From Gluconobacter wancherniae NBRC 103581 (GTDB lineage Bacteria > Pseudomonadota > Alphaproteobacteria > Acetobacterales > Acetobacteraceae), in the NCBI RefSeq assembly GCF_007988885.1, contig NZ_BJUZ01000001.1, positions 62,001 to 126,000 of the forward strand: a stretch of 64,000 nucleotides of DNA, in the 5' to 3' direction. A program made the translations under genes and the position numbers. Below, in pieces: positions 18,259 through 27,712 of this stretch. Numbering within the stretch: the first letter of the stretch is position 1; the number at the start of each line of letters is the position of its first letter. Under the pieces are notes generated by a model that was not told the origin of the DNA, did no database searches, and worked only from the letters and a program-made list of their open reading frames with translations.

Positions 18259-19971
18259 ATGGCTTCAGCCAATCAGACTGCCTCTGCCGAACACGGCATG
18301 GAGGACTTTGCTTCCCTTCTCGACGAGACCCTCGGCCGTGACACCGGCTTCGAAGGTTCCGTTGTCACCGGCCGCGTCATTCGTCTGACCGACGAATTCG
18401 CGATCGTTGACGTTGGTCTCAAGAGCGAAGGCCGCGTGGCTCTCAAGGAATTCGGACCGCCGGGCGCTGCTCCTGACGTGAAGCCGGGTGACGTGATCGA
18501 GCTGTATGTCGAGCGTTACGAAGACCGTGACGGTTCCATCGTCCTGTCGCGCGAGAAGGCTCGCCGCGAAGAGGCATGGACCGCTCTGGAGCGTGCATTC
18601 GCAAACAACCAGCGCGTCAACGGCACGATCTATGGTCGCGTCAAGGGTGGCTTCACGGTTGATCTGGGCGGCGCAATGGCGTTCCTTCCGGGCAGCCAGG
18701 TCGATATTCGTCCGGTTCGCGATGTCGGCCCGCTGATGGGGCAGCCGCAGCCATTCCAGATCCTGAAGATGGACCGCGCTCGCGGCAACATCGTCGTTTC
18801 ACGCCGTGCAGTGCTTGAAGAGACGCGTGCTGAGCAGCGTTCGGAACTGATCCAGGGCCTGAAGGAAGGCATGATCCTCGACGGCGTCGTCAAGAACATC
18901 ACCGATTACGGTGCGTTCGTTGACCTCGGTGGCGTTGATGGCCTCCTGCATGTCACCGACATTGCCTGGAAGCGTATCAATCATCCGTCCGAAGCTCTGC
19001 AGATCGGCCAGCCGGTTCGCGTTCAGGTCATTCGCTTCAATTCCGACACGCAGCGTATCTCGCTGGGTATGAAGCAGCTTGAGGCTGATCCTTGGGAGAA
19101 CGTCGCGATCAAGTATCCGGCGAACGCACGCTTCACGGGTCGCGTCACGAACATCACCGATTACGGTGCATTCGTTGAGCTCGAGCCGGGCGTTGAAGGT
19201 CTGGTACACGTTTCCGAAATGTCCTGGACAAAGAAGAACGTACACCCGGGCAAGATCGTTGCTACTTCCCAGGAAGTCGACGTCATGGTGCTGGATGTGG
19301 ACAGCGGCAAGCGTCGTATTTCGCTTGGTCTCAAGCAGGTTCAGCGCAATCCTTGGGAGCAGTTCGAAGAAGAGCACAAGGCTGGCACGATCATCGAAGG
19401 CGAAATCCGCAACATTACGGAATTCGGCCTGTTCATCGGTCTCTCCGCAGACATCGACGGCATGGTTCACATGTCCGACCTGTCTTGGGACGAAGCCGGC
19501 GAAGCAGCCATGGCGAACTACGAGAAGGGTCAGGTCGTCAAGGCCAAGGTTCTGGACGTTGACGCAGAGAAAGAGCGCATCTCTCTCGGTATCAAGCAGC
19601 TTCAGGAAGATCCGGCCGCTGACACGCTGTCCCGCGTTCAGAAGGGTGCAGTTGTCACCTGCGTTGTTACGGCAGTGCAGACCAACGGTATTGAAGTTAA
19701 GGTTGATGACGTTCTGACCGGCTTCATCCGTCGCGCCGAACTGGCTCGCGACAAGGCTGAGCAGCGCCCTGAGCGCTTCGCAGTCGGCGAGAAGGTTGAT
19801 GCGAAGATCGTGTCTGTTGACCGCGCTTCCCGCAAGCTGGCCCTCACCATTCGTGGACGCGAAATGGAAGAGGACAAGCAGGCCATCAACGAATACGGTT
19901 CGTCTGACTCGGGTGCGTCCCTGGGTGATATCCTTGGTGCAGCGATCCGTCGTCGCAACACGGACGTCTAA
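18259..19971 (+). CDS. rpsA: 30S ribosomal protein S1
   Basis: This 570-residue protein has multiple S1 OB-fold repeats and binds mRNA on the 30S subunit during initiation. Repeats are easy to see by their shared phrases: GSVVTGRVIRLTDEFAIVDVG, GVVKNITDYGAFVDLGGVDG, GRVTNITDYGAFVELEPGVEG and GEIRNITEFGLFIGLSADIDG. Each has a downstream ISLG motif. I start it at MASANQTASAE (18259); the 46 codons upstream are open by chance. Codon use is strongly biased toward C/G-ending codons compared with neighbours, as expected for a highly expressed gene. A strong terminator follows. Confidence 0.97.
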   Translation: MASANQTASAEHGMEDFASLLDETLGRDTGFEGSVVTGRVIRLTDEFAIVDVGLKSEGRVALKEFGPPGAAPDVKPGDVIELYVERYEDRDGSIVLSREKARREEAWTALERAFANNQRVNGTIYGRVKGGFTVDLGGAMAFLPGSQVDIRPVRDVGPLMGQPQPFQILKMDRARGNIVVSRRAVLEETRAEQRSELIQGLKEGMILDGVVKNITDYGAFVDLGGVDGLLHVTDIAWKRINHPSEALQIGQPVRVQVIRFNSDTQRISLGMKQLEADPWENVAIKYPANARFTGRVTNITDYGAFVELEPGVEGLVHVSEMSWTKKNVHPGKIVATSQEVDVMVLDVDSGKRRISLGLKQVQRNPWEQFEEEHKAGTIIEGEIRNITEFGLFIGLSADIDGMVHMSDLSWDEAGEAAMANYEKGQVVKAKVLDVDAEKERISLGIKQLQEDPAADTLSRVQKGAVVTCVVTAVQTNGIEVKVDDVLTGFIRRAELARDKAEQRPERFAVGEKVDAKIVSVDRASRKLALTIRGREMEEDKQAINEYGSSDSGASLGDILGAAIRRRNTDV

Positions 19972-20024
19972 GACACGCTGGAAAAGAAAGTGTCCTGTCT
20001 ATCAGGGCGCTTTCTACTCTACGC

Positions 20025-20053
20025 AAAAAGGGTCGCCATTGGCGGCCCTTTTT
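20025..20053 (+). terminator. Rho-independent terminator after rpsA
   Basis: A5-GGG-T-CGCC at 20025-20037 pairs with GGCG-G-CCC-T5 at 20041-20053 (one G-U pair, 3-base loop) and ends in a T-run. It lies 53 bases after the rpsA stop. Confidence 0.9.
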
Positions 20054-20196
20054 GTTTATGTATGACTATTACCGTGGATTGCAGATAGGGTTTTGCAAAA
20101 ACCAATATTCAGTTAATGGTAGCAAGACATCGGTACTCCTTAGTTCGGGAGACTCCGTTGAAAAGATATAGACGTTCTCGCATTTCAGAGCAGGAG

Positions 20197-20212
20197 TAGG
20201 CGCTAGCGCCTA
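20197..20212. promoter_or_regulatory. 16-base perfect palindrome abutting the ribosome-binding site of the giant glycosyltransferase gene
   Basis: TAGGCGCTAGCGCCTA at 20197-20212 is a perfect palindrome. The Shine-Dalgarno AGGAG (20213-20217) follows directly, and the ATG is at 20221. A second GGAG lies just upstream of the palindrome. It could be a dimeric-protein operator or a small RNA hairpin next to the RBS; which of these is inference. The rest of 20054-20220 shows nothing I recognise. Confidence 0.45.
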
Positions 20213-20220
20213 GGAGATTG

Positions 20221-23200
20221 ATGGCGGTAATCTATAATACTAACTACACGCACAATCCCAACTCTTACTTGACCTTAGCGGTTGAACGCGCTGCTCGCGC
20301 TCTTCTCGGGCATGATCAGGTTGTCGTCGCAGACAATATGAGCCTTGCTGGCATCGCAGCGTCCGGCGAGCATGACACCCTCATATGCCTCGATGCCCAG
20401 CGCATAAACCTCGCTTTAATCCGTCGTGTACGACCTGCATTCAAAACGATGATACTCTGGACATTTGAAGATCCGTTTATGCGGGACTTCAATGTAGAGA
20501 ATGCTGCGCTTTTTGACTTTGTCTTTACGAATGATCCGTCCTGTGCGGATTCATATCACGGTAAGGGATATTATCTTCCCCTAGCCGCAAGCCGCTCGAT
20601 ACATGAGCGTAAAGTGCTGCCCGCCACCGAGCTTGAATATGATATCTTCTTTGCTGGTACGATGTGGCCTAATCGCGTTCAGACGCTGCGCCGTGTTATC
20701 GCGGCCTTTCCCGATGCAAAGCTCAAGTTGATCTGCCCGGGGAACGAGTATCTGCCGCCATTACCTGCTGATCTGGCTGGACTGGCTATTCAGCGGCCTG
20801 TTAGTCACGAAGCGTTTATTGACTTCGCCAATGTCAGTGCCGTGACCCTGACGATGTTTCGCGATTACGCAAGCCACGGCGATGTCAGTCAGGCAACTGC
20901 GCCTGGTCCGCGCTTCTTTGAACTCGCTCTCGCAGGTACGGCTCAGGTTGTTGAAGCACCTGAGACAATGGGCAGTGAGCATTTTGACACGGTTGAAGGC
21001 ATCAGCCTTGCGCGTGATTCCGATGCCGTTGTGGATGCCGTGGCGCGTATTCTGGCGAATAAAAACGGGCGCCGTAAGGCTGCGGTTGCTGCCCAGAAAT
21101 CAGCACTTGCTCATCATCTCTACGAGAATCGTCTCGAAAAGATGCGCGAAATCACGGGAGCGAATTTCGGGCGTCGTTCGAAGAGCGAAATTCCAGTGCT
21201 GGCGCGCCGCCGCCGTCTGCGTGTTCTGATGTGCACGCACTCCACAATTCATGAGCAGGCGTGGGGTGGTGTTGAGGTCTATCAGCAGGCCCTCTGTGCT
21301 TTGCTTGGGCGCGATGTTGAGTTTTTCTACTGGCTGCGTCGGGGTACTTTCTGCCGCCTGCTTACAGCCAGTGGTCAGGAACTGGAGCGTTTTGACGTTC
21401 CAGAGGTGGGCTGGCAGGACGCCATGTGCGACGGGCCGGAGGAAATGGCGTTTTCCAGTGCTATTGGCCAGTACAACATGGACCTCGTACATTTCCAGCA
21501 TCTTGGACATCACGCCCTTTCGCTGCCGATCATCGCCAAGGCAACTGGCGCGGGTGTGATTTTCTCTGCTCATGATTTTTGGCTTGTATCTGCGCGCTAC
21601 AACCTTCTCAATCATGAACTCCGCTATGTGGAAGATGAGGTGCGTTCTGTTCTCGCAGCCGACATCACGCTTAAGGCGTCGGAGAATGTAGACCATGGTG
21701 GCGAGCAGACCAGACGCGCTTTCATTGCCAAAATGCTTCGTTCGGTTGATGCTATCATGTTCGGTACGCAGCATTCGCGTGATCTGACGCACGAGATCTA
21801 TCCGATCCTGGACGAGAAGATCAGTCTTATCACGGGGATTCCCAGCCCCGATAATACAGTTCCGGTGCGCCCTAAAAGCTATGAGCCGCTTGGCGAGCGC
21901 CCGTTGGGTGTCGCGATCGTTGGAAATTTCCTACGGACGAAGGGAGCCGATACGATCCTTAATCTGATCGATATCGCGCATCCTGATCATTTCGTATTCC
22001 ACATTTTTGGTTACGTGCATCCAGAATACGAAGCTGTTCTCAATGCTAATGCACGGCCGAATGTCAAAATTTATGGCCGCTATGACATGGGCGATATTGA
22101 AGCCCTGAAGATTGCCGACGTAGCGCTAAACCTCTCCATTTGGCCTGAAACCTACTGCATTTCGCTTTCAGAAGCCTGGCAGAACGGCCTGATCCCAATC
22201 GTTACAGATGTTGGTGCTCTCGGCGACCGTGTGGAAGACGGCGTCAACGGTTTCAAGGTTCCCATTAGCCGCCCGAGTGCCGTACTGGAACGTCTTGAAT
22301 TGCTGCGTGCTTCCGAGCCAGTCCGCAGAAAAATTATGGGAAATATTTCTCCTGCATTGTGGACGCATGCCCGCGAATATGGCGATGATCTTCTCGCCCT
22401 TTATCGCAAGGTTGCGCCACGCCGGGAAATGGGTATCGCAGAGTTGCAGCTCGATGCTGGTCAAGTCCACCTGCTGCCGCATGCGTCCTGGCGTCATCAG
22501 GCTCCTCCACGCCATATTTTTGATCCCCCGACTGCACGCGATCTTTCTGTCGAAATGCCGGTGCCAGTATCGGACTGGTTCTCCATTCAGGGTGCTGAAT
22601 GCTACATTGATGATGTCTGTCATCATGTATTTGCCCAGAATGATGACGAAGATTTCAAGGAATCTGCAGAATTTCATATTCGTGGCTGGTTGCTTATTCC
22701 CGGGATCAGTTCCGCGGGGAAACTTTATACTGTCCTGCTTGGGGAAGATGCCGACAGCCCAATGATTTTCATTGAAAATCAACGCGAAATCCGTGCGGAC
22801 ATTGCGGCATTATTCGTGAATGCGCCACGTCGTTCAGGATTCTCTGCCAAGGCAGCGCTGCGTGGAAAATGGTGTGAGGGGCGTTTCCGGATCGGGCTTG
22901 TCAATGTCATTAACGGACAGGGAGCTTTCCAGTTAACATCTCTTCAGATTGAGGTGGATGGTGGAAAAATTACGAAAATCCATCGTTCGCGTCCGTCGAA
23001 CGGTGAAATTCTTGCGGATTTCAACCGGGTCTCGCATAGCGACGGCCTGCTTCGCGGGATTAAGCTTTCAGCCTTTCACAAACCGGGTTTGAGAGTGCAC
23101 GAAGCGGGTGAGCTCGAGCACTTTATCGATGAATTCACCGGCGTCATCGGCGACCCGGTCACGGAAATTGATCCCGCTGGCGCCTTGGTCGTCCGTGGGT

Positions 23201-23571
23201 GGGCTTTCCTGCATTCCCTCTCCCGTGCTGGTCAGATTTATGTCGGTCTGGTTCAGGAGGAGCGAGATGAGGTGTTTCTTGTCGGTACGGAGCGTGTCAT
23301 TCGTGGCGATGTGGGTGTTGTGCACCGCGATGCACCTCTTTGTGCGGGCTTCATTGGTCGTTTCATGCCGTTGCAGGGTTATGCCCGCCCCCTTGATGGC
23401 GCTTATCGTATCACTCTCATCAACGTCTCGGGAGAGGTCTTTGGGAGTTGCATGACGGACCTTGTCGCTGTGTTCGATAATGGCATGATCATCTCAACGG
23501 CACGTGCGGATGTTTCTGAGGCACAGGCCTTGCGTGCGAAGGCGCTTATTGCGGCAAAAGCTGAAATCTGA
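20221..23571 (+). CDS. Multidomain glycosyltransferase: CgeB-like + GT4 + duplicated C-terminal module
   Basis: This is a 1116-residue cytoplasmic enzyme presumably acting in surface glycan assembly. Residues 1-~320 resemble CgeB-type glycosyltransferases (ILWTFEDPF, YYLPLAAS, APGPRFFELALAGTAQVVE) and are paralogous to the separate protein at 26609. Residues ~333-730 form a GT-B fold family 4 transferase (GGVEVYQQAL at its start; SIWPETYCISLSEAWQNGL near the donor site). The C-terminus holds two related ~130-residue modules (about 787-916 and 964-1091). Each has an I/V-RGW strand, a Y-x-V/G-L-L/V strand, an R-x-IR-x-D segment and a G-x-(Y/F)-RI-x-L-(V/I)-NV strand. I do not recognise that module. 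It lacks signal and membrane segments. The start is ATG 20221 with AGGAG upstream. Confidence 0.85.
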   Translation: MAVIYNTNYTHNPNSYLTLAVERAARALLGHDQVVVADNMSLAGIAASGEHDTLICLDAQRINLALIRRVRPAFKTMILWTFEDPFMRDFNVENAALFDFVFTNDPSCADSYHGKGYYLPLAASRSIHERKVLPATELEYDIFFAGTMWPNRVQTLRRVIAAFPDAKLKLICPGNEYLPPLPADLAGLAIQRPVSHEAFIDFANVSAVTLTMFRDYASHGDVSQATAPGPRFFELALAGTAQVVEAPETMGSEHFDTVEGISLARDSDAVVDAVARILANKNGRRKAAVAAQKSALAHHLYENRLEKMREITGANFGRRSKSEIPVLARRRRLRVLMCTHSTIHEQAWGGVEVYQQALCALLGRDVEFFYWLRRGTFCRLLTASGQELERFDVPEVGWQDAMCDGPEEMAFSSAIGQYNMDLVHFQHLGHHALSLPIIAKATGAGVIFSAHDFWLVSARYNLLNHELRYVEDEVRSVLAADITLKASENVDHGGEQTRRAFIAKMLRSVDAIMFGTQHSRDLTHEIYPILDEKISLITGIPSPDNTVPVRPKSYEPLGERPLGVAIVGNFLRTKGADTILNLIDIAHPDHFVFHIFGYVHPEYEAVLNANARPNVKIYGRYDMGDIEALKIADVALNLSIWPETYCISLSEAWQNGLIPIVTDVGALGDRVEDGVNGFKVPISRPSAVLERLELLRASEPVRRKIMGNISPALWTHAREYGDDLLALYRKVAPRREMGIAELQLDAGQVHLLPHASWRHQAPPRHIFDPPTARDLSVEMPVPVSDWFSIQGAECYIDDVCHHVFAQNDDEDFKESAEFHIRGWLLIPGISSAGKLYTVLLGEDADSPMIFIENQREIRADIAALFVNAPRRSGFSAKAALRGKWCEGRFRIGLVNVINGQGAFQLTSLQIEVDGGKITKIHRSRPSNGEILADFNRVSHSDGLLRGIKLSAFHKPGLRVHEAGELEHFIDEFTGVIGDPVTEIDPAGALVVRGWAFLHSLSRAGQIYVGLVQEERDEVFLVGTERVIRGDVGVVHRDAPLCAGFIGRFMPLQGYARPLDGAYRITLINVSGEVFGSCMTDLVAVFDNGMIISTARADVSEAQALRAKALIAAKAEI

Positions 23572-23573
23572 GG

Positions 23574-26561
23574 GTGGTCGTGGTGCCTGTCTCCGAGGAC
23601 GTTCCAGACAGGCCCTCGCGGGAGCCTCGGTGGCGGCGGTTTGATGCACAATGGTATCTGCTCCGCTATCCTGAAGCACGTGAGCAAATGCGAAGCGGGG
23701 GCTATGAAGACCCCTATGTCTTTTATCAGGAGGTTGGTCAGACTTATGGCCATTCTCCCAATCGCTATTTTGATGAGGTCTGGTACCGGGACGTATATGC
23801 CGATGTCCGGCAGGCGCTTATTCAGGAAAAATGGCGATCTGGTTTTGAGCACTATTGTGCTCAGGGTTATGTCAGCCACTCTGCACACTGGCTGTTCGAT
23901 GAAGAAGAGTACAGGCGTCGCTATCCGGAGCTGACACAGAGGGTCCTTGCCGAAACCGGACTTTGGAACGGCTACGACCATTACCTTGAGATTGGGGAAG
24001 CGAGCTACAGCACGGGGAGCCGCTTTTTCGACGAAGCCCTGTGTCAGGAGCTGTCATTTCATTTCCCTGAGTATTTTGATAGTGGATCAGGGCTTTTTGC
24101 GTCCTGGCTTGCTCTTCCATCCAGCGTGGCGGACTCAGGACGTGTCTCGTGGTATTTTGATCCAGTCTGGTATCTGACGCGGTATCCCGAGGTGACCGCT
24201 GAGATTGCTGCAGGCCGTTTTGCCAGCGCATTGCATCATTATCTCACGAACGAGACACCTCGCCGTTTTGATCCACAGCCATTTTTCTCTGAACAATATT
24301 ACGCTTCAGCGCATCCCGATGTGGCGCCCGCACTTGCTGATGGGGCATTTCGGAATGGGTATGAACATTTTGTACGATTTGGTGCGCATGAAGGTCGTGC
24401 ACCTGTCCAAGGAATTGATTTACGCGCCCATTCTCTACGCTCTCTCGTGAGGCAACAGGTTGAGGGTGATCTCTACGACAGTCCTTTCGCCCAGCTGGTT
24501 GCCGCCCGTAGTGGTGCCGAAGATGCAGGGTTTGCAGAAGAAGACCGTATCTCGGAGATACATACGCGTCTGTTGTTCGAGCGCGAGGCGGAGGCGCAGT
24601 TGCCTGCCATCGCACGGCAGCCTCTGGATTTTTCGGTGCACGGCATCCCGGAAATCAGTGTCATCATGGTTGTTTACGGGCACATAGCTCTGACCATGCA
24701 GGCACTTGCATCGTTACGGGCGAATTATGCCGGTGCCATTGAACTGATTGTGGTGGATTCCGGCTCACGAGATGAGACGCGTCACCTTCCACGGTTACTT
24801 CGTGGCGCCAGAATTCTGCGTTATCGTTACAACATCGGGTATCTTGATGGATGCAACGCGGCGCTCGAAAAAGTAACGGCCCCATTTGTTCTGTATCTGA
24901 ACAATGATGTGCGGCTTTATCCCGGAGCAGTCGCTCATGCTCTTGGGCGGTTTCGTGCGGATGTGGAAATCGGTGCTGTCGGTGCCAAGCTGATTCGTAC
25001 CAATATGAAGCTGCAGGAAGCCGGTTCGATCATTTGGCGGGATGGAGCCACATATGGCTATCGGCGGGAGGATGATCCTAATCTGACGGAGGCCAATTTT
25101 GTCCGGGATGTGGATTATTGCTCGGCGGCTTTTCTGGTGGTGCGCTCCGCCCTTCTGCGGCGTCTGAATGGATATGATACGCGTTACCGGCCTGCTTATT
25201 TTGAAGATACGGACCTTTGCGTTCGTTTGATCAAGGCTGGAGCCCGGATTGTCTATGATCCGAATGTGGTTGTTGAGCATCTGGAGTTTGGTAGCTCGGG
25301 GCATGCTGGTTCGCATGCGCTGATTCAAGGAAATTTGCGAAAATTTGCACGTGCGCAGCAGGATTTCCTGCGACTTCAGCAGCCGGCCCATATTCGCAAT
25401 GCTGTTCTGGGGCGGGAGCGGCGGTCAGAGCGCAGGCATATTCTATTTATCGAAGACCGTCTGCCGCTGCGGAGGCTCGGATCGGGGTATGTTCGTTCCA
25501 ATGACGTCATTCGTGAAATGGCGAAGCTGGGCTATCAGGTAACCGTTTATCCGATGCTGCCACGTCGGCAGAGTGTGATCGACCTGTTTGGTGACTTTCC
25601 CGAGAACGTTGAACTGATATCCGACCAAGATATCAGCAATTTTGCTGAATTCATTCAGGAGCGGGCAGGGTACTACGATCTCGTGTGGGTCGGCCGGACT
25701 CACAATATGTCGCGCCTGCTTCCGATCCTGAACGAACTGAGCCGTTATTTGCCGAATGGTGGCGCTGTTCTGGATACGGAAGTAGTTGCGACGCCTCGGA
25801 TAATGGAGCGGATCCGGATTCTTGAGCTTCCTGAGGCCGAACTGGATTTTGATGAGATGCTGCGCCAGGAGTTGGAATGCGCGCATTATTGCCAGCAAAT
25901 TGTTGCTGTCACACAGAGCGATGCTGCTCTCATACGTCGCGCAGGTTATGCGAATGTTTCGGTTCTCGGACATGAGATGAGAGCCCGTCCGACGCGCCCG
26001 GCTTTTGATGAGCGTCGCGGAATACTGTTTCTTGGGGCGCTTCATGATGACAGCGCACCCAATTACGACAGTCTGGAATGGTTTATTGGTTCAGTGCTCC
26101 CTTGTCTTGAGGAGCAATTACCGCCAGACGTTCGATTCACTATCGCAGGATACATCCATCCTTCTGTGGACATGGCTCCGTTTGCACAGCATCCGCGGAT
26201 TGATATTGCGGGGCCTGTCGAGGATCTTGCTGCTCTTTTTGCAACGCATCGGGTGTTCGTTGCGCCAACACGATTTGCTGGCGGGCTTCCTTTCAAAGTT
26301 CAGGAAGCTGCGGGTTATGGCTTGCCTGTCGTCGCGACCGAGTTAATCCGTTCTCAGGTAGGTTGGGCGGAGGGAGAGGAAATACTCTCTGCTGGCGCCG
26401 ATGATCCGCAGGGCTTTGCCGCTCAGGTGGTGGATCTGCATGAAAATGCTGGTTTGTGGGAGCAAATCCGGCGTGGTGGTCTGGATGCCGTCAAGCGTGA
26501 TTGCGCGCCTGAACGTTTCAGACACGATCTTTTGGAAATCCTTCAGTCCTGTATCGCGTGA
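23574..26561 (+). CDS. Repeat-containing bifunctional glycosyltransferase (six FD-WYL-YPDV repeats + GT2 + GT4)
   Basis: This 995-residue protein begins right after the previous stop. GTG codons at 23574, 23580 and 23583 are all possible starts. Residues ~23-277 contain six ~40-residue repeats of the type FD-x3-WYL-x2-YP-E/D-V then G-(Y/A)-x2-HY-x6-G; the fourth is degenerate. Residues ~358-575 are a GT-A family 2 domain (EISVIMVVYG, YLNNDVRLYP with the DxD-like NND, YFEDTDLCVR). Residues ~620-995 are a GT-B family 4-like domain (GILFLGALHDDSAPNYDSL, FVAPTRFAGGLPFKVQEAAG). Together these suggest a polymer-building transferase whose repeats bind substrate or partners. It probably forms one operon with its two neighbours. 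Confidence 0.85.
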   Translation: MVVVPVSEDVPDRPSREPRWRRFDAQWYLLRYPEAREQMRSGGYEDPYVFYQEVGQTYGHSPNRYFDEVWYRDVYADVRQALIQEKWRSGFEHYCAQGYVSHSAHWLFDEEEYRRRYPELTQRVLAETGLWNGYDHYLEIGEASYSTGSRFFDEALCQELSFHFPEYFDSGSGLFASWLALPSSVADSGRVSWYFDPVWYLTRYPEVTAEIAAGRFASALHHYLTNETPRRFDPQPFFSEQYYASAHPDVAPALADGAFRNGYEHFVRFGAHEGRAPVQGIDLRAHSLRSLVRQQVEGDLYDSPFAQLVAARSGAEDAGFAEEDRISEIHTRLLFEREAEAQLPAIARQPLDFSVHGIPEISVIMVVYGHIALTMQALASLRANYAGAIELIVVDSGSRDETRHLPRLLRGARILRYRYNIGYLDGCNAALEKVTAPFVLYLNNDVRLYPGAVAHALGRFRADVEIGAVGAKLIRTNMKLQEAGSIIWRDGATYGYRREDDPNLTEANFVRDVDYCSAAFLVVRSALLRRLNGYDTRYRPAYFEDTDLCVRLIKAGARIVYDPNVVVEHLEFGSSGHAGSHALIQGNLRKFARAQQDFLRLQQPAHIRNAVLGRERRSERRHILFIEDRLPLRRLGSGYVRSNDVIREMAKLGYQVTVYPMLPRRQSVIDLFGDFPENVELISDQDISNFAEFIQERAGYYDLVWVGRTHNMSRLLPILNELSRYLPNGGAVLDTEVVATPRIMERIRILELPEAELDFDEMLRQELECAHYCQQIVAVTQSDAALIRRAGYANVSVLGHEMRARPTRPAFDERRGILFLGALHDDSAPNYDSLEWFIGSVLPCLEEQLPPDVRFTIAGYIHPSVDMAPFAQHPRIDIAGPVEDLAALFATHRVFVAPTRFAGGLPFKVQEAAGYGLPVVATELIRSQVGWAEGEEILSAGADDPQGFAAQVVDLHENAGLWEQIRRGGLDAVKRDCAPERFRHDLLEILQSCIA

Positions 26562-26608
26562 TGCACATAGTCGCGTTATACAAAGGTTAAGAAAGCAAGG
26601 GTAAGGCT

Positions 26609-27631
26609 ATGTCAGCAGCGATTAAAGAACGCGATAGCAAGGCTGAACAGAAGACGGTTTCGGGTCTTTCCGGCCGCGTTCTGGTATGCAGCGGCGGTCG
26701 TTACGAAAGCCAGGCCAACGTCCAGATCCGTGAATCCATCATGGATGGCTGGGCTGACTGCTTTGGCGAAGAAAATGTTACGGCTGTTCATATTTCAGCC
26801 GCCGCCGCTTCTATCAAAGTTCTGAAGCCCACGATTGTTTTTGCTATCGGCTCATACCTCCCCGAAAGCACATATTTTGGCGAAGTCTGCCGTGAGGCCA
26901 AGAAAATCGGTGCAGTAACCGTTTTCTGGGCTACCGAAGATCCCTATGAGCAGGATGCGAATTATCGCGTAGCGGACGACTTTGATGTCGTGTTTTCCTG
27001 TGACCGCTGGGGCCATAATTTCTACCAGCGCGATCGTGTGTTCCACCTTCCGCTGGCTGCAAGCCCTAAGCTGCATTACGCACCGATTGCAGATAATGAA
27101 GAAAAGACGATTGATGTTCTTTTCTGCGGTGTTGCATTCACGAACCGCAAGGACATCGTTCGTAACCTGCTGCCGGTCCTGCAGGATTTAAACATCAAGA
27201 TCATCGGTCCGGGCTGGGGCGAGTTGGGTATCGGGTTCTCGGATGCACGTATCGAAAAGTCCCAGCTCGTGGAACTTTATCGTCGCTCCAGACTGGTTCT
27301 GAATCTTGGCCGTTCGCTGCATTTCGAAAACAAGCGCTTCATCATTGCACCCTCTACGCCGGGGCCGCGTACTTTTGAGGCAGCGCTGGCAGGGGCATTT
27401 CAGGTTTTCCATGAGGATACTCATGAAATCCGCCGTTATTACAGCGCAGATGAAATTCCTGTCTTTTCGAACCGCGTGGATTTCGAGCGCCTTGTTGCAA
27501 CGCATATTGGTGATGATGCTGGTCGTCTTGCAATAGCCCGCAAAGCGCAGGCCCGGACACAGGCCGAGCATCTTTACAGCCATCGTATACAACAGGCTCT
27601 AGCTGTTCTTCAGTCAGAAAAATTGCTCTGA
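26609..27631 (+). CDS. CgeB-like glycosyltransferase
   Basis: This 340-residue protein is paralogous to the N-terminal domain of the 1116-residue glycosyltransferase at 20221. Matching phrases are FWATEDPYEQD / WTFEDPFMRD, HLPLAASPKLH / YLPLAASRSIH, and STPGPRTFEAALAGAFQV / TAPGPRFFELALAGTAQV. It belongs to the spore-maturation-protein-CgeB/GT4-like group of putative transferases. It has neither a signal peptide nor membrane helices. It is the last gene of the three-gene glycan block and is followed by a clear terminator. The acceptor and sugar are unknown. Confidence 0.82.
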   Translation: MSAAIKERDSKAEQKTVSGLSGRVLVCSGGRYESQANVQIRESIMDGWADCFGEENVTAVHISAAAASIKVLKPTIVFAIGSYLPESTYFGEVCREAKKIGAVTVFWATEDPYEQDANYRVADDFDVVFSCDRWGHNFYQRDRVFHLPLAASPKLHYAPIADNEEKTIDVLFCGVAFTNRKDIVRNLLPVLQDLNIKIIGPGWGELGIGFSDARIEKSQLVELYRRSRLVLNLGRSLHFENKRFIIAPSTPGPRTFEAALAGAFQVFHEDTHEIRRYYSADEIPVFSNRVDFERLVATHIGDDAGRLAIARKAQARTQAEHLYSHRIQQALAVLQSEKLL

Positions 27632-27656
27632 ATTCACCCAGAGTATGGCAGATCAG

Positions 27657-27682
27657 AAACCGGGCCATGTGCCCGGTTTTTT
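27657..27682 (+). terminator. Rho-independent terminator of the glycosyltransferase block
   Basis: AAACCGGGC (27657-27665) pairs with GCCCGGTTT (27671-27679) around a 5-base loop, followed by more Ts. It is 25 bases after the stop of the CgeB-like gene. Confidence 0.9.
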
Positions 27683-27712
27683 GTTGATAACCCTGCATGA
27701 GAAGGACGCTGC

